A DNA stretch of 64,000 nt from Pseudodesulfovibrio sediminis (GCF_020886695.1 NZ_AP024485.1:3700151-3764150); one strand, 5' to 3'; positions 1 through 14,952 are shown, numbered from the stretch's first letter. Notes: generated by a model not told the origin, from the sequence alone. Numbers and translations are program-made.

Positions 1-218
1 AGGTCGACAAGGCCGGTGTACTCCACGCTCCCATCGGCAAGGTTTCTTTCGGCGCTGACAAGCTCCTTGAGAACCTGAGAGCCCTGCTGGACACTGTCAT
101 GCGTATGAAGCCTTCCTCTGCGAAGGGTACCTACATGAAAGCACTGGCTGTTTCGTCCACCATGGGACCTGGTGTCAAAATTGACCCCCTGACTGTCCGG
201 AAATTCCTGGACGTCTAA
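1..218 (+). CDS. rplA: 50S ribosomal protein L1, C-terminal part (cut by window edge)
   Basis: Only the last 71 codons are inside the window; the frame enters at base 3 and stops with TAA at 216-218. The visible part contains [16 protein letters not shown], the conserved C-terminal end of bacterial L1, the large-subunit protein that binds 23S rRNA at the mobile L1 stalk. L1 is normally co-transcribed with L11 upstream, which would lie outside this window. Its position directly before the L10 leader and rplJ is the standard rplKAJL order. Confidence 0.95.
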   Translation, partial: VDKAGVLHAPIGKVSFGADKLLENLRALLDTVMRMKPSSAKGTYMKALAVSSTMGPGVKIDPLTVRKFLDV

Positions 219-234
219 AACATTATTGGAATGC

Positions 235-370
235 CGGACTCCCTCTGGGGAGTCCTGTAGATAATCGCACGGAAGGTTGAGTCAGAGACGGTAGGTGAGG
301 GTTGTGACCCTCTTAATATCCTGCTTAGACAACGCTTTGACCTGCTTTCCGGGCCGAACGACGAGGAGTG
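235..370 (+). promoter_or_regulatory. L10 leader (ribosomal protein L10/L7-L12 autoregulatory RNA)
   Basis: The rplA-rplJ gap carries the hallmark of the L10 leader family. AGAGACGGTAGGTG (284-297) and CTTAATATCCTGC (312-324) face each other across an internal hairpin GAGGG/CCCTC, the layout of the kink-turn bound by the L10-(L12)4 complex. A perfect 8-bp hairpin (GGACTCCC 236-243 with GGGAGTCC 248-255) precedes it. Known role in the family: excess L10 binds here and represses rplJL translation. The outer limits are approximate. Confidence 0.82.
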
Positions 371-374
371 GTAG

Positions 375-896
375 ATGAAAAGGCAAGAAAAAGCCCTGAT
401 CATCGAGCAGCTGCACGAAAAAGCTTCGCGCGCTAGCATCGCCGTCGTCACCGATTTCAAGGGCCTTTCCGTTGAGGAAATGACCCAGTTGCGCGCCAAG
501 TGCTACGAAGTCGGTGTTGACTACCAAGTCGTCAAGAATACCCTGGCCCGGTTGGCTCTCAAGGATACCGATCACGGTGAATTGAGCGAACACCTTAAAG
601 AGAACTGCGCTGTTGCGCTTGGGTACGACGATCCCGTCGCCCTTGCCAAGACGCTTGCCGAGTTCGACAAGGAGAACAAAAAGTTCTCCATGCGTTACGG
701 CACTCTCGAAGGCCAATTTCTTGACAGCGATGCAGTAAAAGAACTCTCCAAGATGCCCAGCAAGCCTGAGCTTCTGAGTTCCGTACTCGGCACAATGCAA
801 GCCGTACCGCGTAATTTCGTGTGTCTGTTCGCAAACATCGAACGCAAATTCCTGTATGCCTTGACTGCGATCAAGGATCAGAAAGAAGCTGCGTAA
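375..896 (+). CDS. rplJ: 50S ribosomal protein L10
   Basis: A 173-residue protein of the normal L10 length. The N-terminal globular domain binds 23S rRNA at the L11 region, and the C-terminal helix carries the L7/L12 dimers of the stalk. The start MKRQEKALIIEQLHEK is typical, and the ATG follows a GAGGAG Shine-Dalgarno ending 5-6 bases upstream. The gene lies downstream of its own leader and 39 bases before rplL, so both respond to the same translational feedback. Nothing unusual is seen. Confidence 0.97.
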   Translation: MKRQEKALIIEQLHEKASRASIAVVTDFKGLSVEEMTQLRAKCYEVGVDYQVVKNTLARLALKDTDHGELSEHLKENCAVALGYDDPVALAKTLAEFDKENKKFSMRYGTLEGQFLDSDAVKELSKMPSKPELLSSVLGTMQAVPRNFVCLFANIERKFLYALTAIKDQKEAA

Positions 897-935
897 ACTA
901 GGTTCAAAGCGAATCAATTTTTAAGGAGATTTACA

Positions 936-1322
936 ATGGCTGATATTACCAAAGAACAGGTCGTCGAGTTCATCGGCGCCATGACCGTCCTGGAACTGTC
1001 CGAATTCATCAAAGAACTCGAAGACGTCTTCGGCGTCGAGGCTGCTGCTCCTGCCGCAGCTGTCGTTGCAGCTCCCGCTGCTGGCGGTGACGCTGGTGGT
1101 GCTGATGAGCAGACCGAATTCAACGTTGTTCTGGCCGGCGCAGGTGGCAACAAAATTGCTGTCATCAAAGCTGTCCGCGCTATCACCGGCCTGGGCCTGA
1201 AAGAAGCCAAGGCTATCGTTGATGAAGCTCCCAAGGCTATCAAGGAAGGCGTTTCCAAGGAAGAAGCTGATGAAGCCGCCAAGCAGCTTCAGGAAGCCGG
1301 CGCCGAAGTTGAAGTTAAGTAA
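936..1322 (+). CDS. rplL: 50S ribosomal protein L7/L12
   Basis: A 128-residue stalk protein that recruits and stimulates translational GTPases. It shows the N-terminal dimerisation helices (residues 1-33), an Ala/Gly-rich hinge around residues 35-60, and the conserved C-terminal domain with [20 protein letters not shown] strong AAGGAG site precedes the ATG. It is translated from the rplJ transcript and followed by a long hairpin that probably sets how much transcription continues into rpoB. Confidence 0.97.
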   Translation: MADITKEQVVEFIGAMTVLELSEFIKELEDVFGVEAAAPAAAVVAAPAAGGDAGGADEQTEFNVVLAGAGGNKIAVIKAVRAITGLGLKEAKAIVDEAPKAIKEGVSKEEADEAAKQLQEAGAEVEVK

Positions 1323-1344
1323 CTTCAGCTACTTAAGCTAACAA

Positions 1345-1390
1345 AGCAAAGAGCGCTCGCCCTTGTAATAAGGGCGTTGCGCTCTTTGCT
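1345..1390 (+). terminator. Long hairpin between rplL and rpoB (attenuator or RNase III site)
   Basis: AGCAAAGAGCGC (1345-1356) pairs perfectly with GCGCTCTTTGCT (1379-1390), with a second nested stem CGCCCTT (1358-1364) / AAGGGCG (1370-1376). No uninterrupted T tract follows. A partial terminator or processing site that lowers rpoBC expression relative to rplJL is therefore more likely than a full stop; that role is inferred from the arrangement in other bacteria. Confidence 0.65.
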
Positions 1391-1614
1391 CTGTATGTAT
1401 ATATACTAGAGTAATCATCGTTCGATTACTGGGTTAATTCGCTGTAAGATATACGTCTGCTCCTCGTCGGTTTGCCGGGGTTTTGGTTCCGGCTACAGCA
1501 TATCTACCCTATTTCCCGCACCGACCGTTTTCTTCGGTCGATGCGCCCGACAGAGGGTAAGGGCTCCCCAAGGCCCCGCGCCCCAACCATCAACCGCTCA
1601 TGCATGAGGGTACA

Positions 1615-4600
1615 ATGGGTCAACTGAGAAAAAAATTCGGCAAAATCGTCAACACGCTTCCGATTCCACACCTGCTGGAACTCCAGGTGGATTCGTACAA
1701 TCGTTTCCTCCAGGTGGACACTCCTCCGGCCAGTCGTGGTGACTTCGGTCTCGAAGGCGTGTTTCGGTCCGTGTTTCCCATTGAAGATTTCAACAAGACC
1801 GCAAGCCTTGATTTCGTATCTTATGAAATCGGCGAACCAAAATACGACGTCGATGAGTGCATCTCGAAAGGCCTGACCTACGAGACACCCATCCGTATCA
1901 CCGTCCGTCTCGTAGTTTTTGACGTGGATGAAGAGACTGGCAACCGTACGATTCGCGATATCAAGGAACAGGACATTTATTTCGGTACACTTCCGCTGAT
2001 GACGGAAAAGGGAACATATGTCATCAACGGCACCGAACGTGTCATTGTCAACCAACTCCAACGCTCCCCCGGTATCATCTTCGAGCATGATTCCGGTAAG
2101 TCCCATTCCAGCCGCAAGGTGCTTTATTCAAGTCGCATTATTCCCATGCGCGGCTCCTGGCTGGACTTCGACTTCGACCACAAGGACATCCTCTACGTGC
2201 GCATTGACCGCCGTAGAAAGATGCCGGTCACCATCCTGCTGAAAGCCATGGGACTGTCTCGTACTGACATTCTCGATTACTTCTACGACATTGAATCCTA
2301 CACCATTTTGAAAACAAAGGTGCAGCGGAAGGTCGTGGCAGAGCAGTACAGGAAGGAACTTGCTTTCGCCAATATCAAGATCGGTGACAAGGTCACGGTC
2401 AAGAAGGGCGAGAACATCACCAAGGGTGCCTGGAAGAAGCTCGTCAGGAACGAGGTCAAGAATATTGAGGTCGATCCGGCTTCGCTGCTCGGCCTTTTCC
2501 TGGCCAAGGATATTGTGGACAAGCAGGGTGAGGTTATCGCCGAAGCTGCTGAAGAGGTTACTGCAGATCTTCTCGAAAATCTGCGTCTTCATCAGATCAA
2601 GGATCTGGAAGTGCTGCATACCCGCGGCATGGACGTTTCCGATGCGCTCCGCAATACGTTGCTTCTTGACAAGACCACAGACCTGGAAACAGCGCAGATC
2701 GAGATTTATCGTCGCCTGCGTCCCAGCTCTCCGCCCACGCCCGAGATCGCGTCCAACTTCTTCGAGAATTTGTTCCGGTCTTCCGATTACTACGATCTGT
2801 CCAGCGTGGGTCGCTACAAACTTAACTCTCGTCTGAATCAGGACGTGGACCTGAATACGCGCACCTTGACCAACGAAGATATCCTTCTTGCGGTCAAGGA
2901 ACTGATGCGACTCAAGGATTCCCACGGTCCTGCCGATGATATCGACCACTTGGGCAACCGTCGTGTGCGCCCGGTGGGTGAGCTGGTGGAAAACCAGTAC
3001 CGCATCGGCCTCGTCCGCATGGAACGCGCGATCAAGGAGCGCATGTCCCTGCAGGAAGTCGCCACCCTGATGCCTCATGACCTGATCAACCCCAAACCGG
3101 TTGCCGCTGTCCTGAAGGAGTTCTTCGGAACTTCCCAGCTCAGCCAGTTCATGGACCAGACCAACCCGCTCTCTGAAGTCACGCACAAACGCCGTCTGTC
3201 CGCTCTCGGACCCGGTGGCCTGACTCGTGAACGTGCTGGTTTTGAGGTGCGCGATGTGCACACCTCTCACTACGGTCGTATTTGTCCTATTGAGACTCCT
3301 GAAGGACCGAACATCGGTCTGATCGTCTCGCTGACCACCTATGCCAAGGTCAACGATTACGGTTTCATTGAAACACCGTATCGCATGGTCAAGGACAAGC
3401 AGACCACTGATGAAATCTACTACATGGACGCTTCCAAGGAAGCCAAGGAAGTGGTGGCGCAGGCCAATGCTCCCCTGGATGCCAAGGGCGTGTTCGTGAA
3501 TCCGCGTGTCAATGCGCGTCTTGCCGGTGATGTTCAGCTGACCGCAGCCGAAGATATCACCTGTATGGATATCAGCCCCAGCCAGACGGTTTCCATCTCG
3601 GCTGCACTGATTCCCTTCCTGGAGCACGATGACGCCAACCGTGCGTTGATGGGCTCCAACATGATGCGTCAGGCCGTGCCTTTGCTGCAGGCCGAAGAAC
3701 CCCTTGTCGGTACTGACATGGAAGGCCCGGTCGCTCGCGACTCTGGCGCTTGCGTGCTTGCGGAAGAAGACGGTGTCGTGCACTTTGTCGATGCCGAGCG
3801 CATCATTATCAACTATGATAATGGTATCTATTCCACTTCCGGTGGTGCCAAGCACTACGAACTGCAGAAGTGGCATAAGTCCAACCAGAACTCCTGCTTC
3901 GGCCAGACGCCTCGCGTGCAGGTCGGTCAGCGTGTCCAGAAGGGCGCGGTTCTGGCAGACGGTCCCGGCATTGACCATGGCGAGCTCGCTCTCGGTAAGA
4001 ACCTGCTCGTGGCGTTCATGCCCTGGTGCGGATTCAACTTTGAGGACTCCATCCTCATCTCTGAACGCATGGTCAAGGAAGACGTGTTCACCTCGATTCA
4101 TATTGAGGAATTCGAACTGGTCGCCCGAGACACCAAGCTCGGACCCGAAGAAGTGACCCGCGATATCTCCAACGTCTCCGAAGAAATGCTTCGGAACCTG
4201 GATGAATGCGGTATTATCCGTATCGGTGCCCGTATCAAGCCCGATGATATCATGGTCGGTAAGATCACGCCCAAGGGCGAGACACAGCTGACTCCTGAAG
4301 AGAAGCTCCTTCGTGCCATCTTTGGTGATAAGGCGCGCGATGTGAAGAACACCTCCCTGAAGGTGCCGCCGGGAATTTCCGGTACCATCGTTGACGTCAA
4401 GGTCTTCAACCGTCGTTCCGGCGACAAGGATGACCGCACCAAATCCATTGAGGACAACGAGCTTGCAGCATTCGACGTCAAGGAAATGAAGCATATTGCT
4501 GCCTTGACCGACGCTGTCCGCGATAAGATCTGGAGCTACGCCGAAGGCGCCAAGCTCAAGAAAGATCTTGTCGGCTCCAAGAAGATCAAACTTGGTGCCA

Positions 4601-5742
4601 CCGGAGAAGTCGTCGAACGTGAAGCCATTGACGGCATGCCCGTCAAGAAGCTTATCGGTGTCTTTGACAAGGAAATCAATGATCAGATCAAGCTGACTGT
4701 TGCCGATTACGAGCAGCAGATCGCTTTTATTAAGAATATATATGACGTCAAGCGCGAGAAAGTCACTGAAGGTGACGATCTGCCTCCGGGCGTCATCAAG
4801 ATGGTCAAGGTCTACGTCGCCGTGAAGCGTAAGCTTTCCGTGGGCGATAAGATGGCTGGCCGTCACGGTAACAAGGGTGTTGTGTCCTGTATCCTTCCGG
4901 AAGAGGACATGCCGTTCTTTGACGATGGTACTCCCATGGACATTGTCCTTAACCCGCTTGGCGTTCCCTCCCGTATGAATATCGGGCAGATCATGGAAAC
5001 GCACCTGGGTATGGCAGGGCGTAAGCTCGGTCAGCAGGTCACTGCCATGATGGAAGAGTCCGGTAACGCACTCAAGGATATCCGCGAGTCCGTGAAAGAC
5101 ATTCTGGATACGCCCGACATGTACGAACTCATTGACACAATGAGTGATGAAGAGTTCGTCAACGCGCTCAAGAAGCTCAAGAATGGTATCGTCGCCAAGA
5201 CTCCGGTCTTTGACGGAGCCAATGAAGATGGCATCTGGGGTTGGCTCGAAAAGGCCGGTCTCGCTTCAGACGGTAAGTTTATTCTTTATGATGGACGTAC
5301 CGGTGAGCCGTTCCATAGTCGCGTTACCGTGGGTATTATGTACATCCTCAAACTGCATCACCTCGTTGATGAGAAGATTCACGCCCGTTCCACGGGCCCG
5401 TACTCGCTTGTCACGCAGCAGCCTCTGGGTGGTAAAGCTCAGTTTGGTGGTCAGCGTCTTGGTGAAATGGAAGTCTGGGCCCTTGAGGCCTACGGCGCCG
5501 CCTATCTTCTGCAGGAATTCCTCACCGTCAAATCTGACGATGTGCAGGGTCGTGTGAAGATGTACGAGAAGATCGTCAAGGGCGACAACTTCCTGGAAGC
5601 CGGTTTGCCGGAATCCTTCAACGTTCTGGTCAAGGAACTCATGTCGCTGGGTCTGGATGTGACCCTGCACTACGAGGATCGGAAGCGTCCTGCATCGCAG
5701 GCTCCCGCTTTCCCCGCAGCGCCCAAGCCGCTGGTGGACTAA
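1615..5742 (+). CDS. rpoB: DNA-directed RNA polymerase subunit beta
   Basis: The beta subunit, about 1375 residues, forms one side of the catalytic cleft. The rifampicin pocket region (about residues 505-535) is intact and of the sensitive type, with [21 protein letters not shown] and [19 protein letters not shown]. The C-terminal region includes [22 protein letters not shown] chose ATG 1615 (MGQLRKKFG) over the in-frame ATG 1600 because only 1615 has a Shine-Dalgarno (GAGGGT) at proper spacing. The gene lies 84 bases before rpoC in the conserved rplJL-rpoBC order. Confidence 0.97.
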   Translation: MGQLRKKFGKIVNTLPIPHLLELQVDSYNRFLQVDTPPASRGDFGLEGVFRSVFPIEDFNKTASLDFVSYEIGEPKYDVDECISKGLTYETPIRITVRLVVFDVDEETGNRTIRDIKEQDIYFGTLPLMTEKGTYVINGTERVIVNQLQRSPGIIFEHDSGKSHSSRKVLYSSRIIPMRGSWLDFDFDHKDILYVRIDRRRKMPVTILLKAMGLSRTDILDYFYDIESYTILKTKVQRKVVAEQYRKELAFANIKIGDKVTVKKGENITKGAWKKLVRNEVKNIEVDPASLLGLFLAKDIVDKQGEVIAEAAEEVTADLLENLRLHQIKDLEVLHTRGMDVSDALRNTLLLDKTTDLETAQIEIYRRLRPSSPPTPEIASNFFENLFRSSDYYDLSSVGRYKLNSRLNQDVDLNTRTLTNEDILLAVKELMRLKDSHGPADDIDHLGNRRVRPVGELVENQYRIGLVRMERAIKERMSLQEVATLMPHDLINPKPVAAVLKEFFGTSQLSQFMDQTNPLSEVTHKRRLSALGPGGLTRERAGFEVRDVHTSHYGRICPIETPEGPNIGLIVSLTTYAKVNDYGFIETPYRMVKDKQTTDEIYYMDASKEAKEVVAQANAPLDAKGVFVNPRVNARLAGDVQLTAAEDITCMDISPSQTVSISAALIPFLEHDDANRALMGSNMMRQAVPLLQAEEPLVGTDMEGPVARDSGACVLAEEDGVVHFVDAERIIINYDNGIYSTSGGAKHYELQKWHKSNQNSCFGQTPRVQVGQRVQKGAVLADGPGIDHGELALGKNLLVAFMPWCGFNFEDSILISERMVKEDVFTSIHIEEFELVARDTKLGPEEVTRDISNVSEEMLRNLDECGIIRIGARIKPDDIMVGKITPKGETQLTPEEKLLRAIFGDKARDVKNTSLKVPPGISGTIVDVKVFNRRSGDKDDRTKSIEDNELAAFDVKEMKHIAALTDAVRDKIWSYAEGAKLKKDLVGSKKIKLGATGEVVEREAIDGMPVKKLIGVFDKEINDQIKLTVADYEQQIAFIKNIYDVKREKVTEGDDLPPGVIKMVKVYVAVKRKLSVGDKMAGRHGNKGVVSCILPEEDMPFFDDGTPMDIVLNPLGVPSRMNIGQIMETHLGMAGRKLGQQVTAMMEESGNALKDIRESVKDILDTPDMYELIDTMSDEEFVNALKKLKNGIVAKTPVFDGANEDGIWGWLEKAGLASDGKFILYDGRTGEPFHSRVTVGIMYILKLHHLVDEKIHARSTGPYSLVTQQPLGGKAQFGGQRLGEMEVWALEAYGAAYLLQEFLTVKSDDVQGRVKMYEKIVKGDNFLEAGLPESFNVLVKELMSLGLDVTLHYEDRKRPASQAPAFPAAPKPLVD

Positions 5743-5766
5743 GGCCGGACTGTTACAAGGTAATAT

Positions 5767-5794
5767 GCTTGGCCGGTCGAATGGCCGGCCAAGC
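5767..5794 (+). promoter_or_regulatory. Hairpin between rpoB and rpoC
   Basis: A perfect 10-bp inverted repeat, GCTTGGCCGG (5767-5776) and CCGGCCAAGC (5785-5794), encloses an 8-base loop. There is no immediate T tract. It may act as an mRNA processing or stability element between the two genes. Only the structure is seen; the role is inferred. Confidence 0.55.
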
Positions 5795-5825
5795 TTGAGA
5801 TAACTTTTTACGATAGGGGATATCC

Positions 5826-9980
<4,155 letters not shown>

Positions 9981-10024
9981 TTGCTTAAGATTATAACTCT
10001 CCTCGGAGAGTAAATAACTGATTG

Positions 10025-10060
10025 AAAAGATTGGAGAGGCATGGCCTCTCCAATCTTTTT
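10025..10060 (+). terminator. Intrinsic terminator after rpoC
   Basis: AAAAGATTGGAGAGGC (10025-10040) and its perfect complement (10044-10059) form a 16-bp stem with a 3-base ATG loop, ending in TTTTT. It separates the rpoBC transcript from the str operon. Confidence 0.9.
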
Positions 10061-10105
10061 GGACCACAGAGGCTAAACTGAGTGTCCATTGACCGACGAA
10101 ATCAC

Positions 10106-10134
10106 TTGACAACGTCGCTCTTTGTGGATTACTT
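10106..10134 (+). promoter_or_regulatory. Candidate sigma-70 promoter of the rpsL operon
   Basis: A consensus -35 box TTGACA (10106-10111) is followed after 17 bases by TTACTT (10129-10134), a weak -10. It lies between the rpoC terminator and rpsL, where a promoter is expected. A 6-bp inverted repeat GCGCAA/TTGCGC at 10147-10161 lies in the leader that would follow. The -35 is convincing; the -10 is not. Confidence 0.5.
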
Positions 10135-10195
10135 GCGGTCCTCTTTGCGCAATTTTTGCGCGTGGGTAATCTATTAACTAATGATTGGAGGATGA

Positions 10196-10567
10196 ATGCC
10201 CACCATTAACCAGCTGATCCGTAAAGGCCGCCTGGCGCAGCCCAAACGGAAGAAGACCCCGGCCCTGATGGAATGCCCTCAGCGTCGTGGTGTTTGCACC
10301 AGGGTTTACACCACCACCCCTAAGAAGCCGAACTCCGCGCTTCGTAAGGTTGCTCGTGTTCGCCTGACCAACGGCATGGAAGTCACCGCTTATATCGGTG
10401 GTGAAGGCCATAACCTGCAGGAACACTCCGTGGTTCTGATCCGTGGCGGTCGTGTAAAAGACCTTCCCGGTGTCCGTTACCACATCGTTCGCGGTACTCT
10501 CGATACCTCTGGTGTTGATGATCGTCGCCGTGGTCGTTCCAAGTACGGCACCAAGCGCCCGAAATAG
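10196..10567 (+). CDS. rpsL: 30S ribosomal protein S12
   Basis: A 123-residue decoding-centre protein. It contains [13 protein letters not shown] and [13 protein letters not shown], the two loops where streptomycin-resistance changes occur; both carry the wild-type lysines. The ATG follows TTGGAGGATGA. It is the first gene of the str operon rpsL-rpsG-fusA. The 96-base gap to rpsG is unusually long for this block and may hold the S7 control site. Confidence 0.97.
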   Translation: MPTINQLIRKGRLAQPKRKKTPALMECPQRRGVCTRVYTTTPKKPNSALRKVARVRLTNGMEVTAYIGGEGHNLQEHSVVLIRGGRVKDLPGVRYHIVRGTLDTSGVDDRRRGRSKYGTKRPK

Positions 10568-10663
10568 GTTAGAGCTTTTTCGTAATGCCCGGGTAGGGAC
10601 GACAAAGTAGGGCGGAGGCTGCCCGAAATAATGTCCACCCGGATGAAATTCAAGGAGAAAAAA
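10568..10663 (+). promoter_or_regulatory. rpsL-rpsG spacer, possible S7 translational control region
   Basis: This 96-base gap is GC-rich with short inverted repeats, for example GGGC/GCCC near 10609-10623. In enterobacteria the same gap holds the S7 binding site that couples str operon translation. I cannot confirm the S7 recognition fold here, so this is a positional inference only. Confidence 0.3.
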
Positions 10664-11134
10664 ATGCCTCGTAAAGGTCCTGTCCAAAAGAGACAGATCC
10701 TGCCGGATCCAGTATACGGCAGCAAACTGATCACTCGCTTCATCAACCGTCTTATGTTGGACGGTAAGAAGTCAACTGCTGAAAGAATTTTCTACCAGGC
10801 TATCGAAACCCTGGCTGCCAAGACAAACGAAGAGCCTTTGAAGGCCTTTGAAAAGTGCCTGGACAACATCCGTCCGGCCTTGGAAGTCAAGTCCCGCCGT
10901 GTCGGTGGTGCGACCTACCAGGTTCCTCTGGAAGTTCGTCCTGACCGTCAGACCGCTCTGGCCATTCGCTGGCTGATCGGCTACGCACGCGGTCGTGGTG
11001 AGAAGGGCATGGTTGCCCGTTTGTCCGGCGAACTTCTGGACGCATTCAATAACCGTGGCGGCGCCGTTAAAAAGCGCGAAGACACCCACAAGATGGCAGA
11101 AGCTAACAAAGCTTTTGCTCACTACCGCTGGTAG
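10664..11134 (+). CDS. rpsG: 30S ribosomal protein S7
   Basis: A 156-residue primary binder of the 3' major domain of 16S rRNA that initiates assembly of the 30S head. The start [20 protein letters not shown] at ATG 10664 is standard and has AAGGAG just upstream; an in-frame ATG at 10631 would add 11 atypical residues without a ribosome site. The C-terminal region with [13 protein letters not shown] is intact. The gene lies 15 bases before fusA and is the probable autoregulator of this operon. Confidence 0.97.
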   Translation: MPRKGPVQKRQILPDPVYGSKLITRFINRLMLDGKKSTAERIFYQAIETLAAKTNEEPLKAFEKCLDNIRPALEVKSRRVGGATYQVPLEVRPDRQTALAIRWLIGYARGRGEKGMVARLSGELLDAFNNRGGAVKKREDTHKMAEANKAFAHYRW

Positions 11135-11149
11135 TCACGGAGAAACGAA

Positions 11150-13222
11150 GTGCCCAGGAAGATCCCCAGAGATAAACAGCGCAATATTGGTATTATGGCC
11201 CACATTGATGCGGGTAAGACTACCACTACAGAGCGCATTTTGTTTTACACCGGTGTATCCCATAAAATCGGTGAAGTTCACGATGGTGAAGCGACCATGG
11301 ACTGGATGGTTCAGGAGCAGGAGCGTGGTATTACCATTACCTCTGCTGCAACCACCTGCATGTGGCGCGATCATCGCATCAACATCATTGACACACCCGG
11401 TCACGTTGACTTCACTATGGAAGTCGAGCGCGCCCTGCGCGTCCTGGACGGCGCTGTAGCCGTCTTTGACTCCGTTGCCGGTGTTGAGCCTCAGTCCGAG
11501 ACCGTATGGCGTCAGGCGGACCGTTACCGCGTTCCCCGTATGGCCTTTGTCAACAAGATGGACCGCATTGGCGCGGACTTCTTCCGTTGCGTTGACATGA
11601 TGAAGACCCGCCTTGGCGCGAAAGCCGTGCCCGTTCAGCTGCCCATCGGCGCTGAAGACGAATTCGAAGGCGTTGTCGACCTGATTGAAGGCAAAGCATA
11701 TATATATGATCATAAAGATCATGGTGCCAGCTTCTCCACCATCGATGTCCCCGCAGAACTGCAGGACAAGTATGAAGAGATGCGCACCGAGATGATCGAA
11801 GCCGTTGTTGAAGAAGACGAAGTGCTTCTCGATAAGTACATGGCCGACGAAGCGCTGACTCCTGAGGAGCTGCGTGAAGGCGTTCGCAAGGCGACCACCA
11901 ACCTTGCCATCTGCCCCGTGCTGTGTGGTACTGCATTCAAGAACAAAGGCGTTCAGCCCCTGCTTGACGCTGTTGTTGATTACATGCCTTCTCCGCTCGA
12001 CATCGAAATCATGAAGGGTATTGACCCTCACTCCGAGGAAGAGATCGAGTGCCCCTGCGACGACGATAAGCCGCTCGCAGCGCTTGCTTTCAAACTTATG
12101 ACCGACCCCTTTGTCGGTCACCTGACCTTCCTGCGTATCTACTCCGGTAAGATCGTCAGCGGTGACACTGTCATGAACGCTGCCACCGGCAAGAAAGAGC
12201 GCATTGGTCGTCTTCTGAAAATGCACGCCAACAAGCGTGAAGAAATAAAAGAGGCATACGCTGGTGACATCGTCGCTGCCGTCGGCCTCAAATACGTAGC
12301 CACCGGTGATACCATGTCCGACCTCAAGCACGCAGTCGTGCTGGAGTCCCTTGATATCCCTGATTCGGTCATCGAAGTGGCTATCGAACCCAAGACTAAG
12401 GCTGACCGCGACACCTTGTCCGCCGCTCTGGTCAAGCTTGCCAAGGAAGATCCGTCTTTCCGTGTCAAGACTGACGAAGAGACTGGACAGACCCTGATCG
12501 CAGGAATGGGCGAGTTGCACCTCGAAATCATCGTTGACCGTCTTCTCAGGGAGTTCAATGTCAACGCAAACGTGGGTGCACCCCGCGTCGCATATCGAGA
12601 GACCATCTCCGCACCGAAAAAGGTTGATGTCAAGCACGCCAAACAGTCTGGTGGTCGTGGTCAGTATGGCCACGTTGTCCTCGAAGTCGAACCCAACCCT
12701 GAGAAGGGCTACGAGTTCGAAGACGAAATCAAGGGTGGTGTCATTCCCAAGGAATACATCCCCGCTGTTAGTAAGGGCATTGTCGACGCCATGAAGAATG
12801 GTATCGTCGCTGGTTTCCCGGTTGTCGACGTGAAGGTCAAGCTGGTTTACGGCTCCTATCACGAAGTTGACTCCAGCGAACAGGCTTTCTACATCGCCGG
12901 TTCTCTGGCAATCAAGGAAGCCTGCCGCAATGCAAAGCCCGTACTGCTTGAGCCGATCATGTCGGTTGAAGTAGTGACTCCCGAGGATTACCTCGGTGAT
13001 GTCATGGGTGATTTGAATGGCCGTCGTGGCCGCGTGGGTGAAATGGAAGCCCGCGCAGGCGTACAGGTTGTTCGTTCTTTCGTCCCGCTGTCCGAAATGT
13101 TCGGGTATGCCACGGATCTTCGTTCGAAGACCCAGGGCAGGGCGACATTCACCATGCAGTTCGACCACTACGAAAAGTTGCCGAACAGCCTGGCTGATGA
13201 ATTGATGAAAGGTACAGATTAA
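11150..13222 (+). CDS. fusA: Elongation factor G
   Basis: A 690-residue translational GTPase that drives tRNA-mRNA translocation and ribosome recycling. It shows the G1 loop [12 protein letters not shown] (about residues 17-28), [15 protein letters not shown], and the domain IV/V signature [14 protein letters not shown]. It starts with GTG at 11150 behind CACGGAG. No tuf gene follows; rpsJ comes next, as in other Desulfovibrio-type str/S10 loci. Confidence 0.97.
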   Translation: MPRKIPRDKQRNIGIMAHIDAGKTTTTERILFYTGVSHKIGEVHDGEATMDWMVQEQERGITITSAATTCMWRDHRINIIDTPGHVDFTMEVERALRVLDGAVAVFDSVAGVEPQSETVWRQADRYRVPRMAFVNKMDRIGADFFRCVDMMKTRLGAKAVPVQLPIGAEDEFEGVVDLIEGKAYIYDHKDHGASFSTIDVPAELQDKYEEMRTEMIEAVVEEDEVLLDKYMADEALTPEELREGVRKATTNLAICPVLCGTAFKNKGVQPLLDAVVDYMPSPLDIEIMKGIDPHSEEEIECPCDDDKPLAALAFKLMTDPFVGHLTFLRIYSGKIVSGDTVMNAATGKKERIGRLLKMHANKREEIKEAYAGDIVAAVGLKYVATGDTMSDLKHAVVLESLDIPDSVIEVAIEPKTKADRDTLSAALVKLAKEDPSFRVKTDEETGQTLIAGMGELHLEIIVDRLLREFNVNANVGAPRVAYRETISAPKKVDVKHAKQSGGRGQYGHVVLEVEPNPEKGYEFEDEIKGGVIPKEYIPAVSKGIVDAMKNGIVAGFPVVDVKVKLVYGSYHEVDSSEQAFYIAGSLAIKEACRNAKPVLLEPIMSVEVVTPEDYLGDVMGDLNGRRGRVGEMEARAGVQVVRSFVPLSEMFGYATDLRSKTQGRATFTMQFDHYEKLPNSLADELMKGTD

Positions 13223-13256
13223 CGTAGAGCCTAGGATTTTCCCTTTGCTTGACAGT

Positions 13257-13290
13257 GCGGCGTCTGGGATGTACTCATCCCGGTCGCTGC
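13257..13290 (+). promoter_or_regulatory. Two-tier hairpin in the fusA-rpsJ gap (S10 operon leader or attenuator)
   Basis: GCGGCG (13257-13262) pairs with CGCTGC (13285-13290), and GGGATG (13266-13271) pairs with CATCCC (13276-13281). The two 6-bp stems are separated by a symmetric 3x3 internal loop and capped by a TACT tetraloop. A T tract follows 16 bases later. It could be a leader for ribosomal protein feedback or a weak fusA terminator; the sequence alone does not decide. Confidence 0.5.
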
Positions 13291-13355
13291 AATGAATAGC
13301 GTCCTTTTTTTATTTGAGACGCTGGTAAAGATAAATCCTTTGAGGAGAAAGCACT

Positions 13356-13676
13356 ATGGCTGCTTCGATGGCGAGCGATCGCATCAGAATTAAATTGAGA
13401 TCATACGATTACCGTATTCTGGACAAGGCTGTCACCGAGATCGTTGACACCGCCCGGAATACCGGTGCGGCAATTGCCGGCCCCGTGCCGCTGCCCACCG
13501 ATATCCATCGTACAACCATCCAGAAGTCTGTTCACGTTGACAAAAAGTCTCGTGAGCAGTTCGAAATGCGCATTCACAAGCGTCTTCTGGATATTCTTGA
13601 ACCCACTCAGCAGACTGTTGACGCTCTTGGCAAGCTTTCCTTGCCCGCAGGCGTGGACGTCGAGATCAAGCTCTAG
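13356..13676 (+). CDS. rpsJ: 30S ribosomal protein S10 (NusE)
   Basis: First gene of the S10 cluster; 106 residues. S10 sits in the 30S head and, as NusE, joins NusB in antitermination. The core begins at [17 protein letters not shown] and ends [12 protein letters not shown]. The ATG at 13356 has GAGGAG with 9-base spacing, which supports the slightly longer N-terminus (MAASMA) over the ATG at 13368. It is followed by rplC after 10 bases. Confidence 0.96.
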   Translation: MAASMASDRIRIKLRSYDYRILDKAVTEIVDTARNTGAAIAGPVPLPTDIHRTTIQKSVHVDKKSREQFEMRIHKRLLDILEPTQQTVDALGKLSLPAGVDVEIKL

Positions 13677-13686
13677 GAGTATAGTT

Positions 13687-14319
13687 ATGGCTAAGACTCT
13701 CGGATTGCTTGGCAAGAAGCTGGGCATGACTCGCATATTCAAGGACGATGGTACTGTCTGTCCTGTGACCGTAATCGAGGCTGGTCCTTGCCCGGTCATG
13801 CAGATCAAGACCAAGGACAATGAAGGCTACAACGCCCTGCAGCTCGGCTATGATGCCATTGCTGAGCGCAAGGTGAACAAGCCCATGAAAGGCCACATGG
13901 CCAAGGCTGGCAAAGAACTCTACCGCACTCTCCGGGAATTTCCCCTTGATGCCGTTGAAGAGTATGAGCTCGGCCAGGAAATCACTGTCGACATTTTTGC
14001 CGCTGGTGATAAAGTCAAGGTGACCGGTACCTCCAAGGGTAAAGGTTTCCAGGGTGTCATGAAGCGTCACAACTTCGCTGGCTCCCGCGCCTCCCACGGT
14101 GCAGAGAAGGTTCACCGCGTTCCCGGTTCTATCGGTAACGCCACCTTCCCCGGCCGTGTCTGGAAGGGCAAGAAAATGCCCGGTCAGATGGGTAATGCAC
14201 GTGTGACCTTGAGCAACGTGGAAATCGTCGATGTCAGGCCCGAGGACAATGTCCTCCTGGTCAAGGGCCAAGTGCCCGGCCCCAATAACGGCCTCGTGAT
14301 GATCCGCAAGAACGGCTAA
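13687..14319 (+). CDS. rplC: 50S ribosomal protein L3
   Basis: A 210-residue assembly-initiating large-subunit protein that reaches into the peptidyl transferase centre. The start [18 protein letters not shown] at ATG 13687 has AGGAG upstream; the same frame stays open much further upstream inside rpsJ, but that part is not L3. The central loop [19 protein letters not shown] is intact. Confidence 0.96.
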   Translation: MAKTLGLLGKKLGMTRIFKDDGTVCPVTVIEAGPCPVMQIKTKDNEGYNALQLGYDAIAERKVNKPMKGHMAKAGKELYRTLREFPLDAVEEYELGQEITVDIFAAGDKVKVTGTSKGKGFQGVMKRHNFAGSRASHGAEKVHRVPGSIGNATFPGRVWKGKKMPGQMGNARVTLSNVEIVDVRPEDNVLLVKGQVPGPNNGLVMIRKNG

Positions 14320-14331
14320 GAGGTATACGTC

Positions 14332-14952
14332 ATGGCTAAAATCAATATTGTAGATCAGAATAATACGAAAGTGGGCGACTTTGAGTTGGCTCCTGAGGTT
14401 TTCGAGGTAGAAATCATGCCCGAGATCCTCAACCACGTTGTTCGCGCTCAGCGTGCTTCGGTACGTCAGGGCACCCACGCCACCAAGAACCGTGCTTTGA
14501 AGACCGGCGGCGGTCGCAAGCCCTGGCGCCAGAAAGGCACCGGTCGTGCTCGCGCTGGCTCCGTTCGTTCGCCTCTGTGGCGCGGCGGTGCGACCACCTT
14601 TGGTCCCCAGCCCCGCGACTACTCCTTCAAGGTAAACAAGAAGGTCCGCAAGCTGGCCCTGAGAATGGCTCTGTCCTCCCGCGCTTCCGAAGAGAAGCTC
14701 ACTGTGGTCAATGCCATCAATCTCGACGAGATCAAGACCAAGGCCTTCGCCGCTATTGCTGAAAAGCTCGGCATGACCAAGACCCTGATTGTCGCCAAGA
14801 ACGCTGACAAGAACCTGGAGCTGTCCGCAAGGAACATGCCCCACATCAAGGTCATCGAAGCCGACAAACTGAATGTTTACGATGTGCTGCTTTACCCTCA
14901 GCTGGTAATGCTCGAGGCCGCCGCTCAAGACGTTCAAGAGAGGTTGAAGTAA
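14332..14952 (+). CDS. rplD: 50S ribosomal protein L4
   Basis: A 206-residue protein whose extended loop (GGGRKPWRQKGTGRARAG, about residues 60-78) lines the exit tunnel. In many bacteria L4 is the autorepressor of the S10 operon; the leader hairpin at 13257 is a candidate target. Its TAA overlaps the rplW ATG by one base (TAATG), implying translational coupling. Confidence 0.96.
   Translation: MAKINIVDQNNTKVGDFELAPEVFEVEIMPEILNHVVRAQRASVRQGTHATKNRALKTGGGRKPWRQKGTGRARAGSVRSPLWRGGATTFGPQPRDYSFKVNKKVRKLALRMALSSRASEEKLTVVNAINLDEIKTKAFAAIAEKLGMTKTLIVAKNADKNLELSARNMPHIKVIEADKLNVYDVLLYPQLVMLEAAAQDVQERLK

Noticed and set aside
2128..5004. Long open frame (958 codons) antisense to rpoB
   Set aside because: It lies wholly opposite rpoB; highly expressed genes here avoid codons whose complements are stops, which leaves the opposite strand open. 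The translation has no recognisable domain and no ribosome site.
11135..13168. Open frame of 677 codons antisense to fusA
   Set aside because: Mirror of fusA codon bias; no family similarity.
13249..13277. TTGACA-17-TACTCA as a promoter for rpsJ
   Set aside because: The -10 would fall inside the loop and arm of a well-formed hairpin at 13257-13290, and it matches the consensus poorly; kept only as an alternative.
13666..14937. Open frame of 423 codons antisense to rplC-rplD
   Set aside because: Crosses two genuine genes on the opposite strand and has no plausible start signal or domain.
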